Assembly: GCA_964020085.1 (NCBI GenBank)
Contig: OZ026604.1
Coordinates: forward strand, 9,245,632 to 9,309,631
Direction of reading: 5' to 3'
Length of the DNA: 64,000 bases
Origin: Micromussa lordhowensis
Lineage: Eukaryota > Cnidaria > Anthozoa > Scleractinia > Lobophylliidae
Position numbers and translations under genes: made by a program. Under the pieces are notes generated by a model, which saw nothing but the letters and a program-made list of their open reading frames with translations, had not been told where the DNA came from and made no database searches. Shown in pieces: positions 11,401-19,487 of this stretch. Position 1 is the first letter of the stretch, and the number at the start of each line of letters is the position of its first letter.

Positions 11401-12330
11401 TAAATTAGAGCCATTCATCCAGCAGGATACTGCCAAAACTGTGGTAGAATTGTGGAAGGTGCTCAATTTAAATGACATTTCAAACATAAAAGATAAAAAC
11501 AGTTGCTGAAATCATATAAAATTGTTAACCATTTCTGCGTATTTTTTACAGGGATTTGCTGATATGTACTTTAGTTTCATCTCCTCTTTTAAACCAACTA
11601 ATGTTGAGGAATATCGCCAACAGGTACATATAAATTACAACATTAAAGGTTTAACAGCTAGCCTTACCCATTAGGAATAACACCATCATGCTTTTTCCTT
11701 TGTAGATAAAAACATGGATTGATACCTTTTCTAATCTGGGAGATAAGAGACTTGGCTATGCAAGAGAGCGTGTGACATGCTACATGCATTCAGCAGCATA
11801 CCACATTCCTCAAATGGTGGAGCAACACAAAAATCTAAAACAGTTTAGTGGCCAAGGTGCATTATTTTTGTTTTTGAAATTTTGGAATGTACCATTTCAC
11901 TACACTTCAGTTCAAACAAGGAAGTACCGGTACATGTTAATAACATGTTGATATTAATTTTAAACTTGCAGGGGTGGAGAAAAATAATGATGACGCACGC
12001 AAGATCATACAAAGAAAGAGTAACCACACTGATGACCCTGCTGAAGTTCTACGAGCTGAACATCGTATCCGTGCCCTAAAGCACAGAGAGAGGAAACCCA
12101 GGCAATACACAAAGAAGAACACAGAATACTGGGAAATCAACATTAAAACAAATCGTAGACTACGCAAACGAATTAGCTACGACAAGTCCCCAGAAGCAAT
12201 ACCAAGTGAAGAAGTACCAATAACAACTGAGCCACTACCCCAGCAAAATAAAAGGGGAAAAAGGAAACAACCCCGATGTACCAGCAAAACTAAAGGGAAA
12301 AAGCAAGCAAAACGGGCTAAGAAACAATAA
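8463..12330 (+). CDS. Spliced DDE transposase (8 exons, 882 codons)
   Basis: Exons: 8463-9668, 9821-9962, 10143-10306, 10513-10592, 10984-11458, 11552-11623, 11706-11856, 11972-12330. All introns are GT-AG and all phases join. The N-terminal 400 residues are helical/coiled coil followed by a Ser/Thr/Pro-rich linker. The catalytic part has SGDGARM (Asp 421), GGDYKFLLL (Asp 502), CLWCKVH (521-527, the C-x2-H signature found after the second Asp in many eukaryotic transposases), [13 protein letters not shown], and GQGVEKNND (Glu 766). The C-terminus is strongly basic. I recognise this as a multi-copy cnidarian/sponge protein type but cannot assign a superfamily. The frame also opens 11 codons upstream without an ATG; ATG 8463 (MSDIYKG) is chosen. 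No stop or frameshift is seen, so the copy may be young. Confidence 0.85.
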
Positions 12331-12346
12331 CTGAAAACTAAACAAA

Positions 12347-13585
12347 TTAAGAGGTATCCCCAAGAGCTACTTTTATGAACGAGAAGGTCAATTTCTCCTG
12401 AAAGGATCTTGGAAGTTGGTGGTGACCTTCTCCAACACTATACTTTTTCGTTGACCAGGAGATAAAGTGTTTCACTTTCATCGGGTAAAATACTTTTATC
12501 CCCTGGCCATGGGAATCAGCACAGTGATCCCAGAACTCCGGAAAATATTTTCTAGGGAAGGCTGCCTTGTCTAGTAATTGCCATCCATCACGAAAACTTC
12601 CTTTATTTTTAAAGAGACATCTGTAAACATCTCCCCTGAGTTTGATGGTTACCGAAAGTCTAGATTTTGATTTTAAGTGCTGCTCAACAGCAATCCTGAG
12701 TGTGGCTACCTCACCAAAGATAACTGACTCATCAACAACTGGGTTCTTGAAAAATCTAAAGAGAATCAACAAAATATATTTAAGATATAGTTTAGGTTGA
12801 CAGTAAACCACAGCATAATATCCAAGCTATTAATATGTATAATGTAATCATCTACTAGTTTACAGCGATTACTCATTGAACAATTACAATGTATATAGCA
12901 GGCATAACTCTGTTTTAGTTTTTAGCTGAAATCACATCAAAATAGGCATCGATTGTCGATCATAACGAACTTCTCGACACCTAACACACCACAAACAACA
13001 AAATTAGTAAAGAGAATTGCTCCGCTGATCATAGCGACATGATATTGCAAAATGGCAAGCAACTTCTTGCTTTATAAATAAAATACTCTCCAAGAAAATA
13101 GCAATTGGAAAACGTTGTTATTTACTGTAAGCGCAAGTATCGATGAGTGAGTCGTACCGGACACAATCGGGAGAAACATTTTCTTCGGGTTCCCAGGTTG
13201 CCTCAAAAGGAGAATAACCCCGCCACAAAACTAAGTATTCAGTAGTCCTCTGTTAGCAAATAAAAATAAGGACAATTCTGTATCAATAAAGCAGTTCTAT
13301 ATCTGCATTGTTCTTCAGCAACTTGGCCATTTGGACTGAATTCTTGTCACAAATGTTCACCGAAGTATCGCTGCGGCATACTTTTACAATCATCTTACGA
13401 TCGATTAGAAACAAAGGAATTCAACTTACCGTAGCGTTTTCTCGCTTAGCGATGAGACGCTCGACCTCCCAGAGTCGTCCCCTTCCTTTAATTTTACGAT
13501 GATTCATTTTTGGGAGCATATCAATTGAAGATACGCTGTTCAAAGACGCGTAAAATCCTTTTTCTTTCCTCACGCGAGCCGCCAT
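12347..13585 (-). CDS. Spliced chromodomain protein of the 6-kb transposon (3 exons, 218 codons)
   Basis: Exons on the minus strand: 13585-13430, 13249-13158, 12755-12347. Donors are GTAAGT, GTACGA; acceptors AACAG and TTTAG; phases join to an exact 218-codon frame. Exon 1 ends [13 protein letters not shown] and exon 2 continues [20 protein letters not shown], together a chromodomain with its aromatic cage positions. Exon 3 encodes about 135 residues with no domain I know (...[11 protein letters not shown]...). The gene ends 16 bp from the transposase stop. It probably tethers the transposition complex to methylated histone tails or targets chromatin, by analogy with chromointegrases; this is inference. 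Confidence 0.75.
12831..13157. other. Intron 2 of the chromodomain gene
   Basis: AT-rich, no exon-like segment seen apart from those listed; the intron spans 12756-13157. Confidence 0.5.
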
Positions 13586-13726
13586 TTTGTAAAAGATGAA
13601 GAGAATTTGCTTGTGGGGCTCATACCGATCTCATAGCTGAACCAATCAGCTACGCGTTAAGACAATAACAGGACTGACAGCTCATTTGATATGGACCAGT
13701 GGGTCCAAATAAGCCCTGCCCACTTT
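13586..13726. other. Right non-coding end of the 6-kb transposon
   Basis: Promoter side of the chromodomain gene. It contains GCTACGCG and AACCAATCAGC (CCAAT-like) about 60 bp from the ATG. Subterminal repeats are not obvious. Confidence 0.4.
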
Positions 13727-13747
13727 GATTCGACTTTTCTGGTGATG
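13727..13747. repeat. Right 21-bp terminal inverted repeat of the 6-kb transposon
   Basis: Reverse complement of 7741-7761, followed outside by CAC. Confidence 0.82.
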
Positions 13748-14022
13748 CACAACACTGAATCACGTTCTTGTATCTCATCCCCTGAATATACTAATTGTTT
13801 TCCACTTGTGACCATATATTTACTAACCTCTGTTGGCATCATTAATCCAAATGAGTCGAAGTATTCACAATATCTGTCAATGTTTCTATAACATACCCAA
13901 TGTGTGCCAGGTCCGATATGGTCATCAAGATTGATTATCCCACATTCTTTGTTTTTGATTTGTTTTGGTAAAACATCTTTGCTGAAAACACCTCTAAAGT
14001 ATTTTATCCCAAGTTGTTTCAC
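13747..14022 (-). pseudogene. Adenovirus-type protease, N-terminal piece
   Basis: Virion maturation protease that would cut the capsid precursors. Visible are HWVCY (catalytic His), YFDSFG (Asp), and IQERDSVLC (oxyanion Gln and catalytic Cys). The Cys codon abuts the transposon's inverted repeat, after which the frame reads transposon sequence. The rest is at 7601-7740. The family frame is open further upstream, through SNYDLKNWV, to a TAA at about 14118, overlapping the 3' end of the next gene. An in-frame ATG at 14166 lies behind that TAA and two homopolymers (T9, T10), so the original start is uncertain. Confidence 0.88.
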
Positions 14023-14107
14023 CCAATTTTTCAGATCATAGTTGGATAATGGTTTATTTACAAAATGGCTCCAACCAATGGAATGTTGTTGAATGGACTG
14101 TTTGGAC

Positions 14108-14911
14108 CTAGCAGAAGACCTTTTCCCTTACTCTTTTTTTTTGGTGGGCTTTTTTTTTTGTCCCATAACCGATTGGATTGTTCCAACTACCGAAAAAAGG
14201 TGGTGGTTGATATGGCATCAACATCATTGAACTGTTTTTACCTTTACCCTTTGTTGGAGGAACATATACAGGAATTGATCTTTTTGGTCTTGATTTTTCA
14301 ACATGTAAACCTCTTCCAGTCAATGCATTCATTAGCATAGGAATCCCAATACTTGCAAGTAAAGTACCAAGGAAACCACCTGATTGTTTCAATGTTGGTT
14401 TCACAAAAACACTTGAACCTGATTGAAGAGCAGCAACTATTTCTTCTTTCTGTTTCTTTGATAGAAGATGTTTGTTTGCGATTAGTTTATCAATCTTATT
14501 CTGTGGTATGAGAAAACCACCTTTTTGTTTTCCAAATATTTTATCAATACCAAGACTTCCAAGAGCTGATAATGCTCCTGTTGCTAATGCTGGGACTGCT
14601 TTGGATACAGCTGTGGTTGCATATGGTAATAGTTTTGTACCAAGAGAGAACAAACTGCTCCACAAAGAACCACCATGTACAACAACCTTTCTGATCTGTG
14701 TTTTTGATATCTTAATATCTGATCCATTACCCAATCTTTTTGCTTTATTTAATCTTGCTATCTGTCTATTGGTCAACATTAGCTGATCATTTCCATTTAA
14801 TTCATGATTACTCAACCTGATTGTTATTGCTGAATTCTGTTTGTATGCATTAGCCAGCTTTTGCTTTTGTCCAGCTGACAGTTTTACTCTGTGTGGATGA
14901 TAAGTTGTCAT
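14108..14911 (-). CDS. Basic minor/core virion protein (267 codons)
   Basis: The protein has a Lys/Arg-rich N-terminus, two Gly/Ala-rich hydrophobic segments (about 82-125 and 178-200), and a basic, Pro-rich tail. LTGRG, just after MLMNA, fits the adenovirus-type protease consensus (L/I/M)xGx-G and would release a tail starting LHVEKSRPKR. It lies between protease and major capsid in the usual Polinton minor-capsid position. This resembles the adenovirus pX/pVII-like proteins called in Polintons, but I assign it by context and composition only. The ATG is preceded by TATATAT. The last about 15 codons cross T9 and T10 runs, so the C-terminus may be mis-framed. Confidence 0.7.
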   Translation of the reverse strand: MTTYHPHRVKLSAGQKQKLANAYKQNSAITIRLSNHELNGNDQLMLTNRQIARLNKAKRLGNGSDIKISKTQIRKVVVHGGSLWSSLFSLGTKLLPYATTAVSKAVPALATGALSALGSLGIDKIFGKQKGGFLIPQNKIDKLIANKHLLSKKQKEEIVAALQSGSSVFVKPTLKQSGGFLGTLLASIGIPMLMNALTGRGLHVEKSRPKRSIPVYVPPTKGKGKNSSMMLMPYQPPPFFGSWNNPIGYGTKKKAHQKKRVREKVFC

Positions 14912-14915
14912 ATAT
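14909..14915 (-). promoter_or_regulatory. ATATATG start-codon motif (core protein)
   Basis: ATATATG with the ATG as start codon; one of eight such starts among the structural-side genes. Confidence 0.55.
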
Positions 14916-14991
14916 ATATAATTAATTATATAAATATGATCATAAATTGAATATGATTTGTGATTTGATAAATATTTATAAACAAATTATT

Positions 14992-16275
14992 TTAAATAGA
15001 CCTCAAGATTAATTTCCCATCAGTCTTTCTCATTTCAACATCCTGTTCATGAAGGGCAAGTGCATAAACCGAGTAGTCTGCAGTTGTACCACCACTTAGT
15101 GTATATTTGAAAGTCAGTTTGGTCATACCATCTTTGATATCTGTTGGTTGTTTTGTTAGATCAAAGTAAATAAATGGAAAAATGGAACCGAAATTAGACC
15201 TATTAATGAGAGTATCACCAGCATAATCACTGTTAGCATGAACATACTTTAGAACATCTCGGAAGACACGAGTTGGCTCTTCACTTGGTCTGTAATGAAC
15301 CTCTGGATATTCTTTTCCATTCCCTACTTCGAGATAGCAACTGTTCAATGCTTTATCATCAACGCTGAAAGTGTTATATAAAAATTTATTTTCTTCCTGT
15401 GCTTTAATATTTGCATCATTGATTATAAAAACGAAAACATGTCTGGGTTTGTTAATTGATGTTGAAATACGGAAGTTGCCCGTCTGCTGTTTTGTTGAAT
15501 CATATTTCTCAACCGTTTCACGAAGATAGGTCCACTTTCTTGTATCAAGGTATTTACTCATGTATAATGATTTTCCATCTGCATTGAAAACAATACGAGG
15601 GACTATAAGTTGAAATTTAGAAAGGACGACACGACAATTGTCTGTTGCCTGCCAGACAAGGCCGTTGTCACTCTCAAGTTCGATTTTTATCTCAATTTTG
15701 GAATTCGGAAGGAGTTCACCATGAAGGCTCTCAAAAAAACTATACCGATTGAGTGGTTTTTTTGCATTCATTGTAGAACCAGCATTCAGTAGCAATTTTC
15801 TTGCAGCAAAACCTGAATTGTAATTTGCTTGAGCTGTTCTTTCTTCAGCATGTCTATTCGTGTCAATATAAAAGAATTCGTTGGTACCCTGGCTTTTTGA
15901 ATAACCCTGAGAATATTCTAAAAGATTTTTGATATTAATTGCATGATTAACTTCCGAACATTCATATAAATCAAGACCATTCATCTTAACAGTCAATTTT
16001 TTAATAAGAGAAAATGCTGAATTGACTATCCCATTATGATCATTAGCAGCAAGTTCATTAGCTCCATCTGCTAGCTTTTTTAAATTGATGTCTACAATGA
16101 ATCTAGCATGATACCAATCAAAAGGGGTTGATTCTCCACTATTGTCAACAACAAAACGATAATTATCTTTTGTCTGATGAGCACCATTTGCTATATTTGA
16201 TTTCAATGTTGTTTCAAGTTCAAAAACAACATCTTCATACCTTTCTATGAGTTTAGAGTTTCGATAATTTGTCAT
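14992..16275 (-). CDS. mcp: Major capsid protein, double jelly-roll
   Basis: 427 codons, uninterrupted. It shows the Polinton hexon-like pattern. The N-terminal roll includes DWYHARFIVDINLKKL and SFSLIKKLTVKMNGLDLY; the C-terminal roll has NRSNFGSIFPFIYFDLTKQ and KLTFKYTLSGGTTADYSVYA, ending in ALHEQDVEM. The protein would trimerise into pseudo-hexagonal capsomers. The length is within the normal range of cellular-Polinton major capsids. No protease site is expected or seen. It lies 12 bp upstream of nothing coding on its strand except the pVI-like gene, in the same direction. The start is in GATATATGAC. Confidence 0.93.
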   Translation of the reverse strand: MTNYRNSKLIERYEDVVFELETTLKSNIANGAHQTKDNYRFVVDNSGESTPFDWYHARFIVDINLKKLADGANELAANDHNGIVNSAFSLIKKLTVKMNGLDLYECSEVNHAINIKNLLEYSQGYSKSQGTNEFFYIDTNRHAEERTAQANYNSGFAARKLLLNAGSTMNAKKPLNRYSFFESLHGELLPNSKIEIKIELESDNGLVWQATDNCRVVLSKFQLIVPRIVFNADGKSLYMSKYLDTRKWTYLRETVEKYDSTKQQTGNFRISTSINKPRHVFVFIINDANIKAQEENKFLYNTFSVDDKALNSCYLEVGNGKEYPEVHYRPSEEPTRVFRDVLKYVHANSDYAGDTLINRSNFGSIFPFIYFDLTKQPTDIKDGMTKLTFKYTLSGGTTADYSVYALALHEQDVEMRKTDGKLILRSI

Positions 16276-16279
16276 ATAT
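16273..16279 (-). promoter_or_regulatory. ATATATG start-codon motif (major capsid)
   Basis: ATATATG overlapping the start codon. Confidence 0.55.
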
Positions 16280-16286
16280 CATATGT

Positions 16287-16679
16287 TTAGATAAAATTTC
16301 TTCTTCTGAGTTTTCCACCTGAAAGTATCTGATTCACTCTTTGATTCACCTCCTCAGCAGTTAATTCTTTTGGTTTTAACAAACTTGGTGGGATTGATAT
16401 ATTTGGTTCCATCTGAACAGATGGAGTTTTTGTATTCTTATTACTTAGAACCTTAACTATCTTATCACCAGCCTTCTTACCAACATATTCACCAGTTTTT
16501 GTGGCCGCTGTTGTAGCTGCACTTTTAGCTGCTGTTTTTGCAATGCTTTTAGCTGTTTTTCCAAATATTTTTTTTCCAACTGCCTTGAAGACATCAGTTA
16601 TACCCTCACCATGAATATGTTTTGTCACATACATATCTGAATCTGCATCATAACGTTTTTTGAATTCACACTGTCTCAT
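16287..16679 (-). CDS. pVI-like membrane-active minor capsid protein (130 codons)
   Basis: A small basic protein with a short acidic/basic leader, then an amphipathic Ala/Lys helix (about residues 27-70), a linker and a basic tail. HIHGEG at 21-26 fits the (I/L/M)xGx-G protease site and would free the helix. LSGG at 119-122 fits (I/L/M)xGG and would release an 8-residue C-terminal peptide rich in Arg and ending in hydrophobic residues. Adenovirus pVI is cut at both ends in just this arrangement; its freed basic peptide activates the protease and its amphipathic helix ruptures endosomes. Homology is inferred from architecture and position next to the major capsid, not sequence identity. Confidence 0.75.
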   Translation of the reverse strand: MRQCEFKKRYDADSDMYVTKHIHGEGITDVFKAVGKKIFGKTAKSIAKTAAKSAATTAATKTGEYVGKKAGDKIVKVLSNKNTKTPSVQMEPNISIPPSLLKPKELTAEEVNQRVNQILSGGKLRRRNFI

Positions 16680-16683
16680 ATAT
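16677..16683 (-). promoter_or_regulatory. ATATATG start-codon motif (pVI-like gene)
   Basis: ATATATG overlapping the start codon. Confidence 0.55.
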
Positions 16684-16695
16684 TATAATATTATA

Positions 16696-17481
16696 CTAAA
16701 TATCTGTTGATCGAACAAACAGTTCAATGTACCAATCTATCCCATTCAAATCAATTGGAGTCCCAGATGAATCAGTAATATAAAACCGAATTGAAGATAT
16801 TGAATGCCCAGATACTGGACTATATGCAAGAAAACGAGGTTCGTAAGTAAATGGGAGGGATCTGACAAGATTTTCAACAGGAATAACTGCTATTGTGTTT
16901 GAAGATTGACCATCAACATTGCTTTCTGTTACCCTATCACAGTTGATATGTATCTCATCCACCCCTCTTGTAATATCAGGGAGCTTTATTCCGTACTCTG
17001 TCTTTTCAACCTTTTTTGAATCAAAGCCAATCAGTTTTCTGAAATCAAAGTCTGTTAGATCTACTTGATAATTATCATCCAATTCAATGAGTATCCGATA
17101 AGTAGATAAAACAAAAAACAGATTTAAACCGTATACATCTTTTCCATCATTATCAGCGGCTTTCTTGACAAGATCTCCATTGTCTTTCATAGCCTTTTTG
17201 ATGTATTCATCAATGTCATCATAGCTATACATACCATCAACAAATGTGATTGTTTTCCAATTTGCTCCTTTATCAGGACTGTATTTTATTTGATTGTTGC
17301 CATATGATTGTCTGATGTTATACCAGCTGTATGTCATTGATATAGTGCTTACAGCCATCTCATGCTTCTTGTCATATGATAGTTTAATAGTCTGATTAAA
17401 TCTTGTGGTGAAGTCATGACTAAAACTTACACCTGACTTTTGTCTATTTTTTGATGCAAAACGCAATAAGAATTCACTCAT
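16696..17481 (-). CDS. Minor capsid (penton-like) protein
   Basis: 261 codons, uninterrupted. It ends in the pattern seen in Polinton penton proteins: IHINCDRVTESNVDGQSS, an Arg-Phe-Leu-Ala-Tyr-Ser stretch, ISSIRFYITDSSGTPIDLNG, and a final beta strand WYIELFVR. Single jelly-roll penton proteins occupy the five-fold vertices and hold fibres. It lies between the pVI-like gene and the coiled-coil gene, all on the same strand. Confidence 0.88.
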   Translation of the reverse strand: MSEFLLRFASKNRQKSGVSFSHDFTTRFNQTIKLSYDKKHEMAVSTISMTYSWYNIRQSYGNNQIKYSPDKGANWKTITFVDGMYSYDDIDEYIKKAMKDNGDLVKKAADNDGKDVYGLNLFFVLSTYRILIELDDNYQVDLTDFDFRKLIGFDSKKVEKTEYGIKLPDITRGVDEIHINCDRVTESNVDGQSSNTIAVIPVENLVRSLPFTYEPRFLAYSPVSGHSISSIRFYITDSSGTPIDLNGIDWYIELFVRSTDI

Positions 17482-17485
17482 ATAT
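17479..17485 (-). promoter_or_regulatory. ATATATG start-codon motif (minor capsid)
   Basis: ATATATG overlapping the start codon. Confidence 0.55.
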
Positions 17486-17511
17486 TAATAGATTAGATAT
17501 TTTTTTATATG

Positions 17512-18747
17512 TTAATAGATTAGATATTCTTTAATCAGATCACTCATTTGTTTGTTATTTATGATTTTCAGTTTGTTCAACTTATGCACTATATTTGAAA
17601 ACTTTTCTCTGACAGCATTACTGTTGTTTCCAGCATACATAGACCCTCCAAGCAGCTCTAATCGTGGAAGTAAATCTTGCGGATCATTATAATAGAAAAC
17701 ACCTGATCCAAGTTTTGAATACTTCTTGGATGTTTTGTGGGTTGGTATTTCACTCAGTCTGTTAAGGTCATTGAACACAGTTCTTGCCAGTTGAGATTAG
17801 TTCTTTCTGCTGTTGAATCGTTTTGTTAGAAGATCAAGTGTGTCAAAGTCAGCTTGTTTATCATACACCTTTTGACCGTTTTTATGAGCCACAACTTTCA
17901 GATGTCCATGTAGTTTCGGAAGATCAATGACCAGACCACCATACTGTCCCTTTTGTGATATCTTATAGGCGTTTCTCTTTTTATGCATGTAAATGCCTTC
18001 ACCTGTGGATTCGGCTTTTTCAATGGTTTCTTGCATATATTTCTTCGACGCCAACACATCATCAATCGCTTGTCGGTGTTTCTTCAAAGTAGTTAATTCT
18101 GAGGTTAGAACTTCCCTTTCATCTTTTGTTTCCGCTTTTGATTTTTTACTTCCAATTGATTTGGCTTTTAATGCATTTAAATTTTTTTCTTCTAACAATT
18201 CAATTTTCGACATTTTCATGAGATTTGATGGTGTTGTGAAATTGAATTTTTCAATTGTTTCCAAATCCATTTTATTGAAATTTTTCGTGATATCTAAATG
18301 AGGTTTGGGAGGTACTACAGGTTTAGGAGGTGCCGCAGGTTTAGGAGGTATTGGTATTTCAACATCAGGAGACTTGAATTCTTCTGGAGGAGGAGGATAC
18401 TCGAATTCTTCAGATCGTTCTTTGTACGCTATTTCTCTCAATCTGTTAAAAATTCCTTCTGCCAAGGCCCATTGGTTTTTCTCAATTCCTTCCGTCAAGG
18501 CTTGTTGGTTGTTCTGTAATTGTTTAATGACTTTATTCTGTTTTTCATCAATTGTTTCCTTAACTTTTTCCTGAACTTCAATAGCTTTTTTCTGAACTTC
18601 AATAGAAGGTTTCAATATTTCTGATGTATCATCATACATATCCTGTTTTTGTGTTTTATAAGTCTTGACGACTTCGCGGACTGCTTTCACCTTATTTCCA
18701 GCTTCAATTCCACTGGTAAGAAGTTTTTTCATTCGTTCAATATCCAT
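17512..18747 (-). pseudogene. Coiled-coil virion protein with one in-frame TAA
   Basis: The frame from ATG 18747 runs 316 codons to a TAA at 17797-17799. It then continues in the same frame through six codons and an 88-codon part to 17512. Both parts resemble one conserved Polinton protein. The N-terminal half is coiled coil (residues 1-105) followed by a Pro-rich linker (PPPPEEFKSPDVEIPIPPKP); the middle is helical. The C-terminal part has a Leu-rich motif ending LLGGSMYAGN, where LLGG fits the viral protease consensus. So the TAA is a point lesion or a readthrough site. The role is unknown; conservation beside the capsid genes suggests a structural or assembly protein. Confidence 0.75.
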
Positions 18748-18834
18748 ATATGATTGGGTTAGATAAAAAAAACTTAACTCAACTTATCTCAACTTATCTT
18801 AATTATCCAAACTTATCTAAACTTATCATATATG
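18745..18834. promoter_or_regulatory. Divergent promoter region with ATATATG at both starts
   Basis: 84-bp intergenic space between the coiled-coil gene (minus) and the ATPase (plus). Both start codons lie in ATATATG (18745-18751 reverse; 18828-18834 forward). In between are repeated AACTTATCT units (about six copies, 18774-18827), which may be factor binding sites. Confidence 0.55.
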
Positions 18835-19473
18835 GAAATACCAAACTATGATAGCGGTGAAAGATCAGACAACGGTTTCAAACGATTACATGAATACATG
18901 CCGAAAAACACATTCAGGATGCTTTTAGCGGGTAATTCCGGATCGGGTAAAACCAATTTATTGAGTCATATTTTACAATCTCCATTGATCTATTATGATC
19001 AGATCCATTTGTATGCCAAAAATCTCGATCAGGATAAGTACACAAGTTTAATTGATAAGATGAATGGAATAAGTGAACATGTTGGTTACCCAGTTTTGAT
19101 AGCAAGCAATGATGAAATAATACCTGTCGACCAGCTGCAAGATACCGATATGCAAAGAGTTGTTATATTTGATGATTATGTATGTGAAAAAGTACAGAAA
19201 CCTCTGATAGACTATTTCATTCAAGGACGTCATAAAAACTGCTCTGTGATATATCTCACACAATCTTTTTATGGATGCCCTAAAGCAATCAGATTGAATT
19301 GTAGCCATTTCTGTTTGTATGACTTTCCATCCTCAAGAGAAAGAAATTTAATATCTCAAGAATTGGGAATTGATAAAGAAAAATATATTAGGGCAACCAA
19401 GAAACCATACTCTTTCTGTTATGTGGACAAACCGATGAAAACAGTGAAGAGAAACTTCTATGGAAATTTATAA
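18832..19473 (+). CDS. FtsK/HerA-type DNA packaging ATPase (A32-like)
   Basis: 213 codons, intact. Walker A GNSGSGKT at 34-41, Walker B VVIFDD at 110-115, and a sensor SVIYLTQSFY at 138-147. A positively charged IQGRHKN segment follows Walker B, as in the A32/Polinton family. It pumps the genome into preformed capsids. The length agrees with Polinton packaging ATPases. First gene of the plus-strand block, 11 bp before the fibre gene. Confidence 0.95.
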   Translation: MEIPNYDSGERSDNGFKRLHEYMPKNTFRMLLAGNSGSGKTNLLSHILQSPLIYYDQIHLYAKNLDQDKYTSLIDKMNGISEHVGYPVLIASNDEIIPVDQLQDTDMQRVVIFDDYVCEKVQKPLIDYFIQGRHKNCSVIYLTQSFYGCPKAIRLNCSHFCLYDFPSSRERNLISQELGIDKEKYIRATKKPYSFCYVDKPMKTVKRNFYGNL

Positions 19474-19480
19474 TATAATT

Positions 19481-19487
19481 ATATATG
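19481..19487 (+). promoter_or_regulatory. ATATATG start-codon motif (fibre)
   Basis: ATATATG overlapping the start codon. Confidence 0.55.

Larger units (their letters stand above)
7741..13747. mobile_element. 6.0-kb two-gene DNA transposon inside the protease gene
   Basis: It is bounded by a perfect 21-bp inverted repeat, CATCACCAGAAAAGTCGAAT plus C, at 7741-7761 and 13727-13747. CAC flanks both outer ends, a candidate 3-bp target duplication. Inside are a plus-strand 8-exon DDE transposase (8463-12330) and a minus-strand 3-exon chromodomain protein (13585-12347), tail to tail. Protease coding sequence stops at one end and resumes at the other. A CAC duplication alone does not restore the protease frame, so an extra base change is needed. 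Superfamily is uncertain. Introns and neat splice phases contrast with the intronless Polinton. Confidence 0.85.

Noticed and set aside
17993..18574. Gly/Arg-rich plus-strand ORFs
   Set aside because: Antisense shadows of the Pro-rich linker of the coiled-coil virion protein.
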